The notes beneath the pieces are model-generated. The model was not told the DNA's origin and did not search any database. It saw only the letters and a program-made list of their open reading frames with translations. Shown in pieces: positions 63,485 to 64,000 of a DNA stretch of 64,000 nucleotides. The stretch lies in assembly GCF_002077945.1 (NCBI RefSeq), contig NZ_LVYD01000046.1, forward strand, positions 210,292 to 274,291. The letters are read 5' to 3'. This DNA is from Niastella vici. Its GTDB lineage: Bacteria > Bacteroidota > Bacteroidia > Chitinophagales > Chitinophagaceae. Both the position numbers and the translations under genes were made by a program. Within the stretch, counting starts at the first letter, position 1. Every line of letters starts with the position of its first letter.

Positions 63485-63532
63485 GAATCTGATCTGAACC
63501 TCTTAATCAAGGATTGCATAATTGTGGTCCTT
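63485..63532 (+). repeat. Right attachment repeat (attR)
   Basis: Direct repeat of the tRNA-Cys 3' end and its terminator stem with six substitutions. It has no acceptor 5' half, so it is not a tRNA. Confidence 0.7.
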
Positions 63533-63675
63533 TGACCGGCAAAGTTATTTTTATCAGTTTGGCTCTTGCCAGGAATTTTGATCAAACTAATTGCGTAGCG
63601 AGGGCAAATTAGTTACCCTCTATTTTAGAGAAGCCTTATAGGCCAAGGCGGAAGTAATGGTATATTATTGGTATT

Positions 63676-64000
63676 TTATGCTATTTCAATAAGATAACTG
63701 AAAAATTCTTCTTTAAGCTTATTAAAACTCTGCTCTACATCTTCTACTTTCAAAAGAAATGGTTGCAATATTTTTAAAAGGTGAGTTTCTTTAATATCTC
63801 CTTTAGACAAAGCTTCCAATCGAATCGTTTCCTCCCTTAATAGTTGAATGAATAAATCTATCTGTAAAAAACGTGTTTGAAAATTTTCCGCTTGTTGAAC
63901 CAAATTTGGACTAAAAATAGCCTCAAGGAGGTCGCATAGCCTTTTTTTGCAATCGTCGCTCTGCTCACTTATGTATTTAACGTTTGAAAAGGGTACCAGA
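63676..64000 (-). CDS. Hypothetical helical protein, N-terminus outside window
   Basis: The frame is open from 63676 to the window edge on the minus strand, giving at least 107 residues (an internal TTG at 63903 is not the true start). All-helical, with Leu/Glu/Gln-rich amphipathic stretches (LFIQLLREETIRLEAL) and two Cys in the upstream part. No family recognised. It lies outside the island. Confidence 0.5.
   Translation of the reverse strand, partial: LVPFSNVKYISEQSDDCKKRLCDLLEAIFSPNLVQQAENFQTRFLQIDLFIQLLREETIRLEALSKGDIKETHLLKILQPFLLKVEDVEQSFNKLKEEFFSYLIEIA

Larger units (their letters stand above)
51671..63532. mobile_element. Integrative genomic island at tRNA-Cys (about 11.8 kb)
   Basis: Defined by tRNA-Cys plus an adjacent tyrosine integrase, a 48-bp imperfect direct repeat of the tRNA 3' end/terminator (51725-51772 and 63485-63532, 42 of 48 identical, no gaps) and arm-like repeats near both ends. 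No conjugation or phage structural genes are seen, so it is not self-transmissible as it stands. Several genes are frameshifted. Confidence 0.75.
63215..63675. other. Island right-end region
   Basis: No gene. Holds the right arm-type repeat (63418-63450), the att repeat (63485-63532) and ordinary sequence beyond. Confidence 0.5.

Noticed and set aside
63485..63532. Second tRNA-Cys gene
   Set aside because: Only the 3' part and terminator stem are present; the acceptor 5' strand, D-arm and anticodon are missing.

Overview
The window looks like a chromosomal segment of a Bacteroidota bacterium, most likely a Chitinophagaceae member (Niastella/Chitinophaga-like). The evidence is the Bacteroidota promoter signature (TTTG, about 20 nt, TAnnTTTG) at several genes, weak or absent Shine-Dalgarno sites, many Sec/lipobox proteins, a type IX secretion (T9SS) C-terminal domain, a SusC-type plug signature, and the DUF177-rpmF-plsX operon. 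Family assignments come from reading the protein sequences; no search was run.

Bases 1-30,417 are core and envelope genes. They hold a Crp-type regulator tail, an mntR-mntH manganese pair (MntH is fused to a UspA domain) with a candidate self-operator, an alpha-glucan phosphorylase homologue that lacks the PLP lysine, a MuiA/DUF4139 protein with a TonB-plug-like insert, FKBP, thioredoxin-like proteins, an MFS permease, an RlmK-like rRNA methyltransferase, a CHRD lipoprotein, an M28 peptidase, an ABC-F protein, an amidohydrolase, a DnaJ-domain protein, a polysaccharide deacetylase, a DUF6600-like protein with a 105-bp tandem repeat, a DUF4397 lipoprotein, two small paralogous proteins of unknown function facing a CPBP membrane protease, and the plsX operon.

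Bases 30,650-46,760 form an unusual biosynthetic block: an initiating sugar transferase, a nucleotidyltransferase-like protein, three B12-binding-type radical SAM enzymes, a SPASM-like radical SAM enzyme, two SAM methyltransferases, glycosyltransferases of families GT2, GT87 and GT9, and an ABC exporter. A Fic-like protein with a degenerate catalytic motif sits among them. No precursor peptide is evident inside the block, so a heavily tailored glycan, glycolipid or small molecule is more likely than a RiPP. I consider this the best candidate for an undescribed pathway.

Bases 47,317-51,557 return to housekeeping genes (NUDIX, CorA, DapF, nucleoside phosphorylase). A tRNA-Cys at 51,671 begins an approximately 11.8-kb integrative island. 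A 48-bp imperfect copy of the tRNA 3' end plus terminator recurs at 63,485, and arm-type repeats lie just inside both ends. The island carries a frameshifted tyrosine integrase, an AbiEii-type toxin with its partner followed by an exact 318-bp tandem duplication, an IS110 transposase, an orphan IstB, small HTH proteins, a 5'-damaged T9SS protein and a possible immunity protein. Several genes carry frameshifts, so the island appears to be decaying.
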